From the NCBI RefSeq assembly GCF_900143645.1, contig NZ_FRFD01000007.1, forward strand, positions 250,656 through 314,655: a DNA stretch of 64,000 nt, given 5' to 3'. Position numbers and translations under genes: made by a program. The DNA comes from Anaerocolumna xylanovorans DSM 12503 (lineage in GTDB: Bacteria > Bacillota > Clostridia > Lachnospirales > Lachnospiraceae). The notes beneath the pieces are model-generated. The model made no database searches. It was not told where the DNA came from and was given only the letters and a program-made list of their open reading frames with translations. Each line of letters begins with the position of its first letter. The first letter of the stretch is position 1. Shown one piece after another: positions 26,181 through 34,144 of the stretch.

Positions 26181-26708
26181 TTACACCTCCTTAAAATTAT
26201 TGAATATATCTCGGATTACTGACATTCTGGGGTCCGGGACCTGTTTTTCACAAGAACAATCACCTTTGTTTAAATCAGCACCGCATGTCTTGCAAAATCC
26301 TTTACAATTCTCGTCACACAGAACCTTCATGGGAAAGTTTACTAATATTTCATCATAGACAAGTAACTCTACATCCAGATTATATCCACTAATATAATTT
26401 GTTTCATCCAATTCCTTAATACGGTCCTCTGAATCTTTCATAAGGTCCAATTCCTTGGAAAACTCAAGATTAAAAGAGGTTTTTACGTCTTTAAGGCATC
26501 TGCTGCACGGAATTAACAGAGAGACTTTTGTGTTGCCTTCCAGCTTTATCCTCCGGTCACCTAAATGGGTTAACTCTAAGTTTACCGGCTCCTTCTCTGC
26601 AAAAGGATAACATAAGCCTTCTATGCAAAATTCCTCTGCTTCGACGGGAGCTTGTATGGAAACGATATTGCCTTTGACAGACATAATCTCAGACAAGTTA
26701 ATAAGCAT
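26181..26708 (-). CDS. yceD: YceD/DUF177 family protein (23S rRNA accumulation)
   Basis: 175 residues. AGGAG lies 6 bases upstream of the ATG. The family motif (IPCSRCLKDVKTSF… followed by DLDVELLVYDEILVNFP-like and CKGFCKTCGADLN) contains two cysteine pairs. YceD is required for normal 23S rRNA levels in E. coli and is nearly always next to rpmF. It shares the perfect consensus promoter at 26745-26773 with rpmF. Confidence 0.9.
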   Translation of the reverse strand: MLINLSEIMSVKGNIVSIQAPVEAEEFCIEGLCYPFAEKEPVNLELTHLGDRRIKLEGNTKVSLLIPCSRCLKDVKTSFNLEFSKELDLMKDSEDRIKELDETNYISGYNLDVELLVYDEILVNFPMKVLCDENCKGFCKTCGADLNKGDCSCEKQVPDPRMSVIRDIFNNFKEV

Positions 26709-26744
26709 AACAATCTCCTATCTTCAAAAATTCGCACTGTCACC

Positions 26745-26773
26745 ATTATAATCAGTAGATTATATTTTGTCAA
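26745..26773 (-). promoter_or_regulatory. Consensus promoter of yceD-rpmF
   Basis: Minus strand: -35 TTGACA (26773-26768), 17-bp spacer, -10 TATAAT (26750-26745), a perfect sigma-A consensus, about 35 bp upstream of yceD. Confidence 0.85.
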
Positions 26774-26832
26774 CGTATATTTTGACTTTTCTGCATATAT
26801 TTATACTATATGTGTGAACTTATTTCTATATT

Positions 26833-28023
26833 TTACGCCAAAAGTGCAACAGTCTCTCTTGCAATAGCAAGCTCCTCGTTGGTCGGAATGATATATACCT
26901 TAACCTTGGAATCAGGAGTGGAGAGCTCTACCTCTTTACCTCTGGTGTTATTGTTCTCTTCATTAATCTCTACACCCAGATAGCCTAAATAGCTCATGGT
27001 GCCCTTTCTTACTGCCTTATCGTTTTCACCAAGACCTGCTGTAAATACAATGGCATCCACACCGTTCATGGCGGCAACATAAGAACCGATGGTTTTTGCT
27101 ACATGATAGTTAAATACATCAACTGCCATGATTGCTTTCTCATTGCCTTCTGCTGTAGCATCTTCTAAGTCTCTAAAGTCACTGGAGATACCGGAAAGGC
27201 CGAGAACACCGGATTTCTTATTCAATACGTCCATTACCTGGTCAATGTCCATGCCTTCTTTTTTCATAAGATACTCAATAATAGCGGGATCTATACTTCC
27301 GCTTCTTGTACCCATGATAAGCCCTTCAAGAGGTGTAAGTCCCATGCTGGTATCTATAGATTTACCGTTTAAAACCGCTGAAACACTGGATCCATTTCCA
27401 AGATGGCAAACAATTACCTTGGAATTATTAGAATCAATACCTAATAACTGAACTGCTCGCTTTGCTACAAAACTATGGCTGGTTCCGTGGAAGCCATATC
27501 TTCTGATTTTATAATTTTCATAATACTCATAAGGAAGACCATATAGGTATGCTTTCTGAGGCATTGTCTGATGAAATGCAGTATCAAATACAGCTACCAT
27601 AGGTACTCCGGGCATTAAATGCTGGCAGGCGCGGATTCCGATTAAGTTAGCAGGGTTGTGAAGAGGTGCCAAGTCACTACATTCTTCGATTCCTGCAATC
27701 ACTTCTTCTGTAATAATTGTGGAGGAAGCAAATTTCTCACCGCCATGAACAACACGATGTCCTACTGCTCCGATTTCATCAAGATGTTTAATTACGCCGT
27801 ATTCACTGCTTGTCAAAGCATCCAGTACGTATTTGATAGCAGCTTTATGATCCTTCATATCTGCTTCCATGCGGATCTTTTCACCGCCTGCAGGAGTATG
27901 AACCAATCTTCCGTCAATTCCTATTCTTTCACAAATACCAACAGCAAGTGCCTTTTCTGTCTCTGCGTCAATTAACTGATATTTTAAAGATGAACTTCCA
28001 CAATTAACTACTAATATTTTCAT
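26833..28023 (-). CDS. ackA: Acetate kinase
   Basis: 396 residues, normal length. It converts acetyl phosphate and ADP to acetate and ATP, the energy-yielding end of clostridial fermentation. ASKHA motifs are clear: LVVNCGSSSLKYQL at the N terminus, RVVHGGEKF, FDTAFHQTMP, RRYGFHGTSH, CHLGNGSSV and FTAGLGEN. It lies 30 bp downstream of pta with no terminator between, so pta-ackA is one operon. Confidence 0.98.
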   Translation of the reverse strand: MKILVVNCGSSSLKYQLIDAETEKALAVGICERIGIDGRLVHTPAGGEKIRMEADMKDHKAAIKYVLDALTSSEYGVIKHLDEIGAVGHRVVHGGEKFASSTIITEEVIAGIEECSDLAPLHNPANLIGIRACQHLMPGVPMVAVFDTAFHQTMPQKAYLYGLPYEYYENYKIRRYGFHGTSHSFVAKRAVQLLGIDSNNSKVIVCHLGNGSSVSAVLNGKSIDTSMGLTPLEGLIMGTRSGSIDPAIIEYLMKKEGMDIDQVMDVLNKKSGVLGLSGISSDFRDLEDATAEGNEKAIMAVDVFNYHVAKTIGSYVAAMNGVDAIVFTAGLGENDKAVRKGTMSYLGYLGVEINEENNNTRGKEVELSTPDSKVKVYIIPTNEELAIARETVALLA

Positions 28024-28053
28024 ATTTGTTCTCCTTCTTTCCTGGTTTATGCC

Positions 28054-29049
28054 TTAGTTTGCAGCAGCCTGAACTGCAGTAATGGCAATAACACCTACAA
28101 TGTCATCTGCTGTACAGCCTCTTGATAAATCATTAACCGGTTTTGCAATACCCTGGGTAATAGGGCCGTAAGCTTCTGCTTTTGCAAGTCTTTGTGTAAG
28201 TTTATAACCAATGTTACCTGCATCCAAATCAGGGAAAATTAAAACGTTTGCTTTTCCGGCAATATCACTTCCTGGTGCCTTTTGTGCACCTACACTGGGA
28301 ACAATCGCAGCATCCAACTGATATTCGCCATCTATTTTAACATCCGGATATGCTTCTTTTGCAAGCCTTGTTGCTTCAAGCACCTTGTCCACATCTGCAT
28401 GCTTTGCACTTCCCTTTGTAGAATGTGAAAGCATAGCAACAACGGGCTCCTCACCAACTAAAAGCTGAAAACTCTTTGCGGAGCTTCCGGCAATTGCAGC
28501 CAGCTCTTCTGCATTCGGATTCTGATTTAATCCGGCATCGGAGAAAATGAAGGTACCATTTGCACCATATTCGCAATCAGGTACGACCATAACGAAGAAA
28601 GCAGAAACTAACTTCGTTCCGGGTGCTGTTTTTAAAATTTGAAGAGAAGGTCTTAATACATTGGCTGTTGCATTAATAGCACCGGCTACCATACCATCAG
28701 CATCTCCGGCTTTAACCATGGTAACACCAAAGGTCAGATAATCCTTTGTAAGTGCTTCCTTTGCCGCTTCCGGTGTCATACCCTTGCTTTTTCTTAATTC
28801 CACCAACAGATCAATATAACTGCCAAGCTTATCCGTAGTAAAAGGATCAACGATGGCAGCTTTTGATATATCAAGTCCCTGCGCACCTTTTTCTATATCT
28901 TCCTTCTTGCCTACAAGTATAATGTCAGCAATCTCTTCTTTTAATATTTTAGCAGCAGCTTCCAGTGTTCTCCTGTCGCTTGTTTCAGGCAGAACAATGG
29001 TCTTTTTATTCTGTTTTGCCCGTTCTTTAATAGTGTCAATGAATCCCAT
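28054..29049 (-). CDS. pta: Phosphate acetyltransferase
   Basis: 331 residues from the ATG at 29049, with AAGGAG 9 bases upstream. The longer frame to 29115 is leader sequence. It makes acetyl phosphate from acetyl-CoA. PTA signatures include VLPETSDRRTLEAA, DADGMVAGAINATANVLRP, FIFSDAGLNQNPNAEELAAIA, MLSHSTKGSAKH and the C-terminal ANVLIFPDLDAGNIGYKL. This is the short single-domain form. The ~110-base leader contains a small hairpin (ATATACCT/AGGTGTAT). The promoter is at 29165-29193. Confidence 0.97.
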   Translation of the reverse strand: MGFIDTIKERAKQNKKTIVLPETSDRRTLEAAAKILKEEIADIILVGKKEDIEKGAQGLDISKAAIVDPFTTDKLGSYIDLLVELRKSKGMTPEAAKEALTKDYLTFGVTMVKAGDADGMVAGAINATANVLRPSLQILKTAPGTKLVSAFFVMVVPDCEYGANGTFIFSDAGLNQNPNAEELAAIAGSSAKSFQLLVGEEPVVAMLSHSTKGSAKHADVDKVLEATRLAKEAYPDVKIDGEYQLDAAIVPSVGAQKAPGSDIAGKANVLIFPDLDAGNIGYKLTQRLAKAEAYGPITQGIAKPVNDLSRGCTADDIVGVIAITAVQAAAN

Positions 29050-29164
29050 TACAAAAATCTCCTTTCGTAATACAAAAATATATTCTTGCATACTCCTGCC
29101 CAATCTGATATACACCTGCCAGGTATATTATTCCATGGGAAATGAGCATAATAACTCATCATAC

Positions 29165-29193
29165 ATTATAGACTAAAACTTTTTTTGTTACAA
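29165..29193 (-). promoter_or_regulatory. pta-ackA promoter
   Basis: Minus strand: -35 TTGTAA (29193-29188), 17-bp spacer, -10 TATAAT (29170-29165). Between this promoter and the terminator at 29373 I see no gene, only AT-rich sequence. Confidence 0.75.
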
Positions 29194-29372
29194 GTAAGAA
29201 ATTTAATCATTTTTGGTGTATATTTTACCGGAAATTTGTACTATTTATCGTATACTTTCAATTTTTCCCCATTTCAAATCAGATTATAATCAGTTTGTGG
29301 TATTAATAAAATCTATGCTTATGGTATCATAGTACCCCTCAGTATAGCAAGTATCCTTTCTGCATTTTTCTA

Positions 29373-29413
29373 CAAAAAAAGATACTGTTAAGCCAAAAGA
29401 CTTAACAGTATCT
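29373..29413 (-). terminator. Strong terminator closing the agr locus
   Basis: Perfect 13-bp stem AGATACTGTTAAG with CTTAACAGTATCT (29380-29392 and 29401-29413), 8-base loop, followed on the minus strand by T7 (29379-29373). It lies 37 bp past the agrD stop. Confidence 0.92.
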
Positions 29414-29450
29414 CTGTTGCTAGAAATTGTAGGAGTGAATTTTTAGCAAA

Positions 29451-29597
29451 TTAGAATTTTTTCAGTTCTTTCACTGAATCTGGAAGTTTAGCCTGGTAGC
29501 CGAAAAATACGCAAGCAGAATTAGCTGATTTTTTGGCATTACCCATAGCAATCTTTGATACTGCATTTAACACTTTTTTTTCAAGCTGGTTTTTCAT
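29451..29597 (-). CDS. agrD: AgrD-like cyclic autoinducer peptide precursor
   Basis: 48 residues, with AGGAGG 7 bases upstream of the ATG and a strong terminator after it. The basic N-terminal leader (KNQLEKKVLNAVSKIAMGNAKK) precedes a core around Cys29 (NSACVFFG) and an AgrD-type acidic/Pro tail (YQAKLPDSVKELKKF). The C-terminal pattern Cys-x4 then Y-Q-x-K-x-P matches AgrD precursors of clostridia. By analogy AgrB would cut after Gly33 and close a five-residue thiolactone, Cys-Val-Phe-Phe-Gly. The ring and exported length are inference. It lies 128 bp downstream of agrB with its own promoter. Confidence 0.88.
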   Translation of the reverse strand: MKNQLEKKVLNAVSKIAMGNAKKSANSACVFFGYQAKLPDSVKELKKF

Positions 29598-29645
29598 GAC
29601 AAACCTCCTAATTAATTTGTTTGTGATTTAACTATCACAATCGTT

Positions 29646-29674
29646 ATTATATTAAATATCATCTGCCATATCAA
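29646..29674 (-). promoter_or_regulatory. agrD promoter
   Basis: Minus strand: -35 TTGATA (29674-29669), 17-bp spacer, -10 TATAAT (29651-29646), predicted leader ~42 bases. The direct repeats at 29681-29714 end 7 bp upstream of the -35 box. Confidence 0.78.
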
Positions 29675-29680
29675 TATACC

Positions 29681-29714
29681 TTGTCTATTCTACATATTTT
29701 TTGTCTATTCTACA
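29681..29714 (-). promoter_or_regulatory. Paired 14-bp direct repeats upstream of agrD (candidate response-regulator site)
   Basis: TTGTCTATTCTACA (plus strand) occurs at 29681-29694 and again, identical, at 29701-29714, separated by TATTTT: a 20-bp period, about two helical turns. The position next to the -35 box is the usual place for an AgrA-like LytTR activator dimer. Confidence 0.75.
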
Positions 29715-29725
29715 AGATTTTGGTA

Positions 29726-30319
29726 TCAATTATTACCATCTGGTTTTTCTGCAATCATCATCAATTTACCGGCAATTGCAGCAATCAACTCATAAAAAAG
29801 ACCTAATGCAAGTATGAGGCTATAAGACATCTGCTTCATCATAGACAGGAAAAGAGAAAGCACCAGCAAAAGGACTATAATAAAGCCGGCTTTGCTTTTA
29901 TAATATATCTTCTCCGAATCATCCAGAGGTTTGTTTTTCGTTTCTACCGGTATCAGCAGAAAAAGCAAAGCCCCCGAAAACATTGCCAGATAAATACTGA
30001 TGCCATACAAATCCCTCGGAAATAACCTAAGTATAACCAGCATAGAAAGAACCGTCATACAGGATACAATATAGCACCTTAGCTTCGTAGAAGCGTGATA
30101 TCCCCCCGAATATTCCCGCAACGGAATAAAAACTGCAAGAAATATAATGAGTTCCATTATTCTTCCAAGCAATAACCCCAAAATGAAATACGACAATAAA
30201 TGCAATCCTTTTAAAAATGCTGTCTCTATTCCAAACTGGTAAAGTTCATATTCCTCTTCCTTAATGACCCTTTTTTTAATCAGCTTATTTACCAGTCTGT
30301 CCGTAGCCTTATCAAGCAC
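29726..30319 (-). CDS. agrB: AgrB-like accessory gene regulator protease/exporter
   Basis: 197 residues from the GTG at 30319, with a G-rich ribosome-binding site ~6 bases upstream. AgrB is a membrane cysteine protease that trims AgrD and helps form the thiolactone. The catalytic His75 and Cys82 lie in REYSGGYHASTKLRC with the family spacing of seven. About five to six membrane segments follow. It lies downstream of the kinase gene and upstream of agrD. Its own promoter (30355-30382) carries the same direct-repeat architecture as agrD. Confidence 0.93.
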   Translation of the reverse strand: MLDKATDRLVNKLIKKRVIKEEEYELYQFGIETAFLKGLHLLSYFILGLLLGRIMELIIFLAVFIPLREYSGGYHASTKLRCYIVSCMTVLSMLVILRLFPRDLYGISIYLAMFSGALLFLLIPVETKNKPLDDSEKIYYKSKAGFIIVLLLVLSLFLSMMKQMSYSLILALGLFYELIAAIAGKLMMIAEKPDGNN

Positions 30320-30354
30320 CAGAATCCCCCCCTGCCATGTAAATATACAGCTTC

Positions 30355-30382
30355 ATTATAAAGTGGTATTCCGCAAAATCAA
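30355..30382 (-). promoter_or_regulatory. agrB promoter
   Basis: Minus strand: -35 TTGATT (30382-30377), 16-bp spacer, -10 TATAAT (30360-30355), in the 98-bp gap behind the kinase gene. Confidence 0.7.
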
Positions 30383-30388
30383 GGGCCT

Positions 30389-30422
30389 ATGCTTAATCGA
30401 CAGATTTTTTGTCTATTCTACA
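30389..30422 (-). promoter_or_regulatory. Direct-repeat site upstream of agrB
   Basis: The exact 14-mer TTGTCTATTCTACA is at 30409-30422. A degenerate copy (ATGCTTAATCGACA, 9 of 14 matching) is at 30389-30402, separated by GATTTT. Period (20 bp), spacer and the 7-bp distance to the -35 are the same as at agrD. The distal repeat overlaps the last codons of the kinase gene. Confidence 0.68.
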
Positions 30423-31746
30423 TTTCTCTAAGCCCTTTCCCCTTCTTAGATAAAACAATACTTACTGTGAATATTCCGCCTTCTTTTTGAATATTTAAGT
30501 CCCCGTTATATTTTTCAATCACAGTGATGACATTTGGGATACCAATACCTTCATTTTGGGCTTTCCGGTTATGTTCAATTACGCTGACATAAGCCGGATT
30601 ATCCTTTGTATCCTCCATTGTGTTTTTTATAGTAATGGCTATAAGATTGTTAAATGCCCCCACCTTAAAATCAATGTTCCTGCTGCCTGTTACATTGGCA
30701 CAGGCTTCAATTGCATTGTCTAAAAGGTTGACAAATATCGTCGTAAGATCCATGTTGTCAATAAAGCTTAGATCGATTTCATCAACTTTACATTGAAATT
30801 CAATTTTATGACTTTCTGCAAGCCTGATTTTATCATTCAAAATAATATTCAGCATACGGTTAGAAGTGTATTCATTCAACCGGAACGAATCCAGCCTGTT
30901 ATGGATGGTTATTGCATATTCCTTTGCTGCTTCCGTCTCCTGATGCTTATACAACTCTTCAATAGAACGGATATGCCTCTTTACATCGTGAATGATGCTT
31001 AGGGACTCCCTGTACTGAAGCTCCAGGCTGTCATAATACCGGTACTGCATTCTGGATTGCTGTGCAAACAAACGGTTTTCATACATCAGCCGGTTATTTT
31101 CCGACTCATATTCCAGAATATTAAGGAAATACGTATTTATGATAACAATTCCCACACAGGTTATCACTACACAGACAAATGCAATCTGATTTGTCAAATC
31201 CCTCATTTGGATAGAAAGACAATATATATTCAATATACTAAAAACTGCATATATAAATGTAAACAGATATTGTCTTGTGTTAAGATTACTGATGTCCTTT
31301 TTCTTGGCAAACCGGATAATAACCATATGACTGATAAAAATAACAAAAATCTGGCTGATGGTCATATCATAGAAGCTGCTTAGCCTGGCAGATTCCACAC
31401 TGACAGCCGATACGTGGTAAAAACTATGTATCAGCAAGATGCCAATGGACTCACAGGCACTCATACCTATTATGAGGATTACTACAAAGAGCAGATTATG
31501 AATAAATTTACCCTTGTACATTCGGACAGCTAAAAATCCTGCCGCCGCAAATACTGTAATAAGGTTAAGCCACTCATTGCCTATTGCATTAACTCCTGCA
31601 AGAATAAGCACAAATAAAGTTTCATAAATCACATACGCGAAACGTTTCTCATTCTTTTCAAAACAGGTTCCCATAAAATCCATTATTATATGTACCGATA
31701 CGAAACTTGAAAGCAATAATCCTACCACATATATTATTTCATTCAT
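30418..31746 (-). CDS. AgrC-like membrane sensor histidine kinase
   Basis: 442 residues. About six membrane segments fill the first ~210 residues, with almost no extracellular domain, as in peptide-sensing AgrC kinases. The cytosolic part has the phosphoacceptor His253 in IIHDVKRH, an N box NLLDNAIEAC and a GHKL-type ATPase (NEGIGIPNV). It would sense the AgrD-derived cyclic peptide and phosphorylate the upstream-encoded LytTR regulator. The order regulator-kinase-agrB-agrD is reversed relative to the staphylococcal agrBDCA operon. Confidence 0.9.
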   Translation of the reverse strand: MNEIIYVVGLLLSSFVSVHIIMDFMGTCFEKNEKRFAYVIYETLFVLILAGVNAIGNEWLNLITVFAAAGFLAVRMYKGKFIHNLLFVVILIIGMSACESIGILLIHSFYHVSAVSVESARLSSFYDMTISQIFVIFISHMVIIRFAKKKDISNLNTRQYLFTFIYAVFSILNIYCLSIQMRDLTNQIAFVCVVITCVGIVIINTYFLNILEYESENNRLMYENRLFAQQSRMQYRYYDSLELQYRESLSIIHDVKRHIRSIEELYKHQETEAAKEYAITIHNRLDSFRLNEYTSNRMLNIILNDKIRLAESHKIEFQCKVDEIDLSFIDNMDLTTIFVNLLDNAIEACANVTGSRNIDFKVGAFNNLIAITIKNTMEDTKDNPAYVSVIEHNRKAQNEGIGIPNVITVIEKYNGDLNIQKEGGIFTVSIVLSKKGKGLREM

Positions 31747-31758
31747 TTATACATTCCC

Positions 31759-31815
31759 ATACCGCAGAACTGCCTGTGGTATTGCCATATCAAAGGGATA
31801 AAACCGCAATATGGC
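31759..31815 (-). repeat. Two tandem hairpins in the kinase leader (degenerate twin-hairpin repeat)
   Basis: ATACCGCAG/CTGTGGTAT (31759-31767 and 31774-31782), then GCCATAT/ATATGGC (31784-31790 and 31809-31815). The first stem plus the following TGCC resembles the B stem and linker of the repeats near tsf and coaD. It lies directly before the kinase start codon, so it is probably a diverged member of the family. Confidence 0.45.
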
Positions 31816-31862
31816 ATCTATCCTTCCTTTAAATTTTCTTAATCTGGTATAATATGTATTTT

Positions 31863-32600
31863 TTATAAATTCTTTTCCATCTGTTTTTGTAAAAAATCCC
31901 TCATAACCCTTTTAAACTCCGACGACCTTTTCTGGGCAACCGGTACCTTATCGTTGTTTGTCATCAGAATTTCATCTTTATAATAATCCTGCATATGATT
32001 TATATTTACCACAAAACTTTGATGCGGCATTACAAAATCATAGTCTTTGAGTTTTTGTTCCAGGGAGGATATGGTTTCCATTACAATGTAATTTCCTCTT
32101 TTGGTAACAGCTTTTATTTTACGGTCACTTCTCTCAAAATAGTAAATATCATCTACCGCAAAGCGGATTGTAGTTTTACCGGTATTTATTTCAACGGTCT
32201 CTTTTCTTTTGGCGTAAACTTGTTTATTCTGGGAAATCTTCTCCAAGACTTCATCCAATTGTAAATAAATAGTATCCTTATTGACGGGTTTCTCAAGGTA
32301 CTCAAAAGCATGAACTGATAAAGCTTCTTTTGTCAATCCGATATGGCTGGTGGTAAAAATAATTTCCACCTGCTTATCCTTCTTCCGAATGTTTTTGGCT
32401 GCTTCCATTCCATCCATTCCGCCCATTTTGATATCCAGAAAAACAATGTCGAAGTTTTCCCAGTCCTTCGTGAGCTCTTCCCCATTCCGAAAAGAAGATA
32501 TCCTGAACGAGAGATTTCTTTCTCCCTCATATTGCTTTATGACGCTTTCCAACAAATGAAGCTCGTCCAGTTCATCATCACATAATGCAATCCTTATCAT
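31863..32600 (-). CDS. AgrA-like LytTR response regulator
   Basis: 245 residues from the ATG at 32600, preceded by AAGAGGGG. The longer frame to 32624 runs into the hairpin repeat. The receiver domain has the acidic pair Asp8-Asp9, the phosphoacceptor Asp56 in FLDIKM and the Lys of YLEKPV. A LytTR DNA-binding domain follows (~140-240: FAVDDIYYFERSDRKI, FVMPHQSFVVNINHM). LytTR regulators bind pairs of direct repeats, matching those before agrD and agrB. It is the first gene of the locus. Its leader holds a complete twin-hairpin repeat. Confidence 0.93.
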   Translation of the reverse strand: MIRIALCDDELDELHLLESVIKQYEGERNLSFRISSFRNGEELTKDWENFDIVFLDIKMGGMDGMEAAKNIRKKDKQVEIIFTTSHIGLTKEALSVHAFEYLEKPVNKDTIYLQLDEVLEKISQNKQVYAKRKETVEINTGKTTIRFAVDDIYYFERSDRKIKAVTKRGNYIVMETISSLEQKLKDYDFVMPHQSFVVNINHMQDYYKDEILMTNNDKVPVAQKRSSEFKRVMRDFLQKQMEKNL

Positions 32601-32618
32601 ATACCCCTCTTTCTTGAA

Positions 32619-32685
32619 TATCAAATTTTTGATTTGATACCCGTTACTGCTTAATTGAAAAAATTATTTTTTCAATACTATTATA
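32619..32685 (-). promoter_or_regulatory. Promoter and twin-hairpin leader of the response regulator
   Basis: Extended -10 TGGTATAAT (TATAAT at 32685-32680). Almost immediately downstream lies stem A (ATTGAAAAAA/TTTTTTCAAT, 32654-32663 and 32667-32676), then a linker and stem B (TATCAAAT/ATTTGATA, 32619-32626 and 32632-32639), ending a few bases before AAGAGGGG of the ribosome-binding site. The transcript would begin within or just before stem A. Confidence 0.65.
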
Positions 32686-32852
32686 CCAATTACTTCCTGA
32701 AAGTGCATCCCTTTTTGTGATTTATGTAATCAAAATTATCATGCGCTTATCCTGCTTTTCAGATATAAGTACCTTTACATATTTTCTTTTTTCCTCTATA
32801 GTAGATACTATAGTTACTATACTAATTTATAATTTTCGTAAAAGAGGTCTGT

Positions 32853-34097
32853 ATGAAAGTTGTAGGATTAATAACGGAATATAATCCCTTCCATAATGGT
32901 CATCATCATCATATAAAAGAAGCCAGAAAATTATCAGGTGCTGATTACTGCGTTGTTGTTATGAGCGGTAATTATGTACAACGGGGAGCACCTGCTTTCC
33001 TTGATAAATATACCAGAACAAGAATGGCACTTGCCTGCGGTGCTGATTTGGTACTGGAGCTTCCTGTCTGCTTTGCCGGTGCAAGTGCCGAATATTTTTC
33101 AATGGGAGCCGTTTCTGTCTTAAATGGCATTGGTGTAATAGATTCCCTGTGCTTTGGAAGTGAATGCGGCAGCATTGAGGTATTAAAAGAAGCCTCTGAT
33201 ATTTTATTAACAGAGCCCCCTTTATTTAAAAAAGTCTTAAACGACTCCCTAAAAACCGGAAAAACCTTTCCCCAGGCCCGAATGGATGCCCTGCAGGTAT
33301 ATATGCCGCAGACGGATATTTCTCTCTTTTCTTCGCCTAACAATATTCTGGGGATGGAATATATCAAAGCACTTACAACACTAAACAGCAACATTATGCC
33401 CCTTACCATCCCCCGGATTTCTTCAGCTTACCATAAGGAGTCCTTAAATGAAGGGGAGGATTCTGTTATAAGCAGTGCCACTGCCATCAGAAGAGCAATC
33501 AGAAACGGAAAGCAGCTTACGGACCTTGTAAGCCATATTCCAAAGGAAGTATTCCCGCTGCTTGATAGTACTTATAAGAAAACATGGCCCATCTTTGAAG
33601 AGGATTTCTCACTTCTCCTTCAGTATAAGCTTATGACAGAAACAAGCACCTCACTATCCAGATATCTGGATGTTACTCCCGACCTGGCTAACAGGATCAA
33701 GAGCCTGATGGAACCGGGCCTGACATTTAGCGAGGCTGCCAAGGTTATGAAATCAAAGCAATGGACCCTCACCCGCCTTAACCGCTCACTTCTTCACATT
33801 CTCCTTAATATAACGGAAGATTCCATGAAGCAGTATAAAGCAGCCGGTTATGCCCAATACGCAAGAATTCTCGGAATAAGGAAAACCGCCTCACCCCTTT
33901 TACGCTCTATGGCAAAGAAAAGCAAGCTTCCCCTGATAACAAAAACAGGAGGCACTGCGGTTAAGCTTCCAAAGACTGCACAGGCCATGTTTCAGGAAGA
34001 TCTTTTTTCTACTGCTCTATACAATGAAATAGTCTATAATAAATTCGGTATAATGCCTAAAAATGAATACAAACAGGGAATCATCCTGCAGGACTGA
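32853..34097 (+). CDS. tmcAL: tRNA(Met) cytidine acetate ligase (YlbM family)
   Basis: 414 residues. The N-terminal nucleotidyltransferase fold shows GLITEYNPFHNGHHHHI and VVVMSGNYVQRGAPAF, with ELPVCFAGASAEYFS following, all characteristic of YlbM/TmcAL. The enzyme activates acetate with ATP to make N4-acetylcytidine at the wobble base of elongator tRNA-Met. It is on the plus strand, divergent from the agr regulator. The final codons are part of the 21-bp inverted repeat at 34071-34121. ylbM, ylbJ, coaD and rsmD also neighbour one another in Bacillus. Confidence 0.9.
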   Translation: MKVVGLITEYNPFHNGHHHHIKEARKLSGADYCVVVMSGNYVQRGAPAFLDKYTRTRMALACGADLVLELPVCFAGASAEYFSMGAVSVLNGIGVIDSLCFGSECGSIEVLKEASDILLTEPPLFKKVLNDSLKTGKTFPQARMDALQVYMPQTDISLFSSPNNILGMEYIKALTTLNSNIMPLTIPRISSAYHKESLNEGEDSVISSATAIRRAIRNGKQLTDLVSHIPKEVFPLLDSTYKKTWPIFEEDFSLLLQYKLMTETSTSLSRYLDVTPDLANRIKSLMEPGLTFSEAAKVMKSKQWTLTRLNRSLLHILLNITEDSMKQYKAAGYAQYARILGIRKTASPLLRSMAKKSKLPLITKTGGTAVKLPKTAQAMFQEDLFSTALYNEIVYNKFGIMPKNEYKQGIILQD

Positions 34098-34121
34098 CTT
34101 CTGCAGGATGATTCCCTGTTT
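34071..34121. terminator. 21-bp perfect inverted repeat spanning the tmcAL stop codon
   Basis: AAACAGGGAATCATCCTGCAG (described as positions 34071-34091) pairs without mismatch with 34101-34121 around a 9-base loop. The left arm encodes the last tmcAL residues, and the stop codon lies in the loop. T-rich on the plus side; probably a terminator for tmcAL and for the convergent pepF. Confidence 0.85.
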
Positions 34122-34144
34122 TAAACGCCAAACTGTATATGGGC

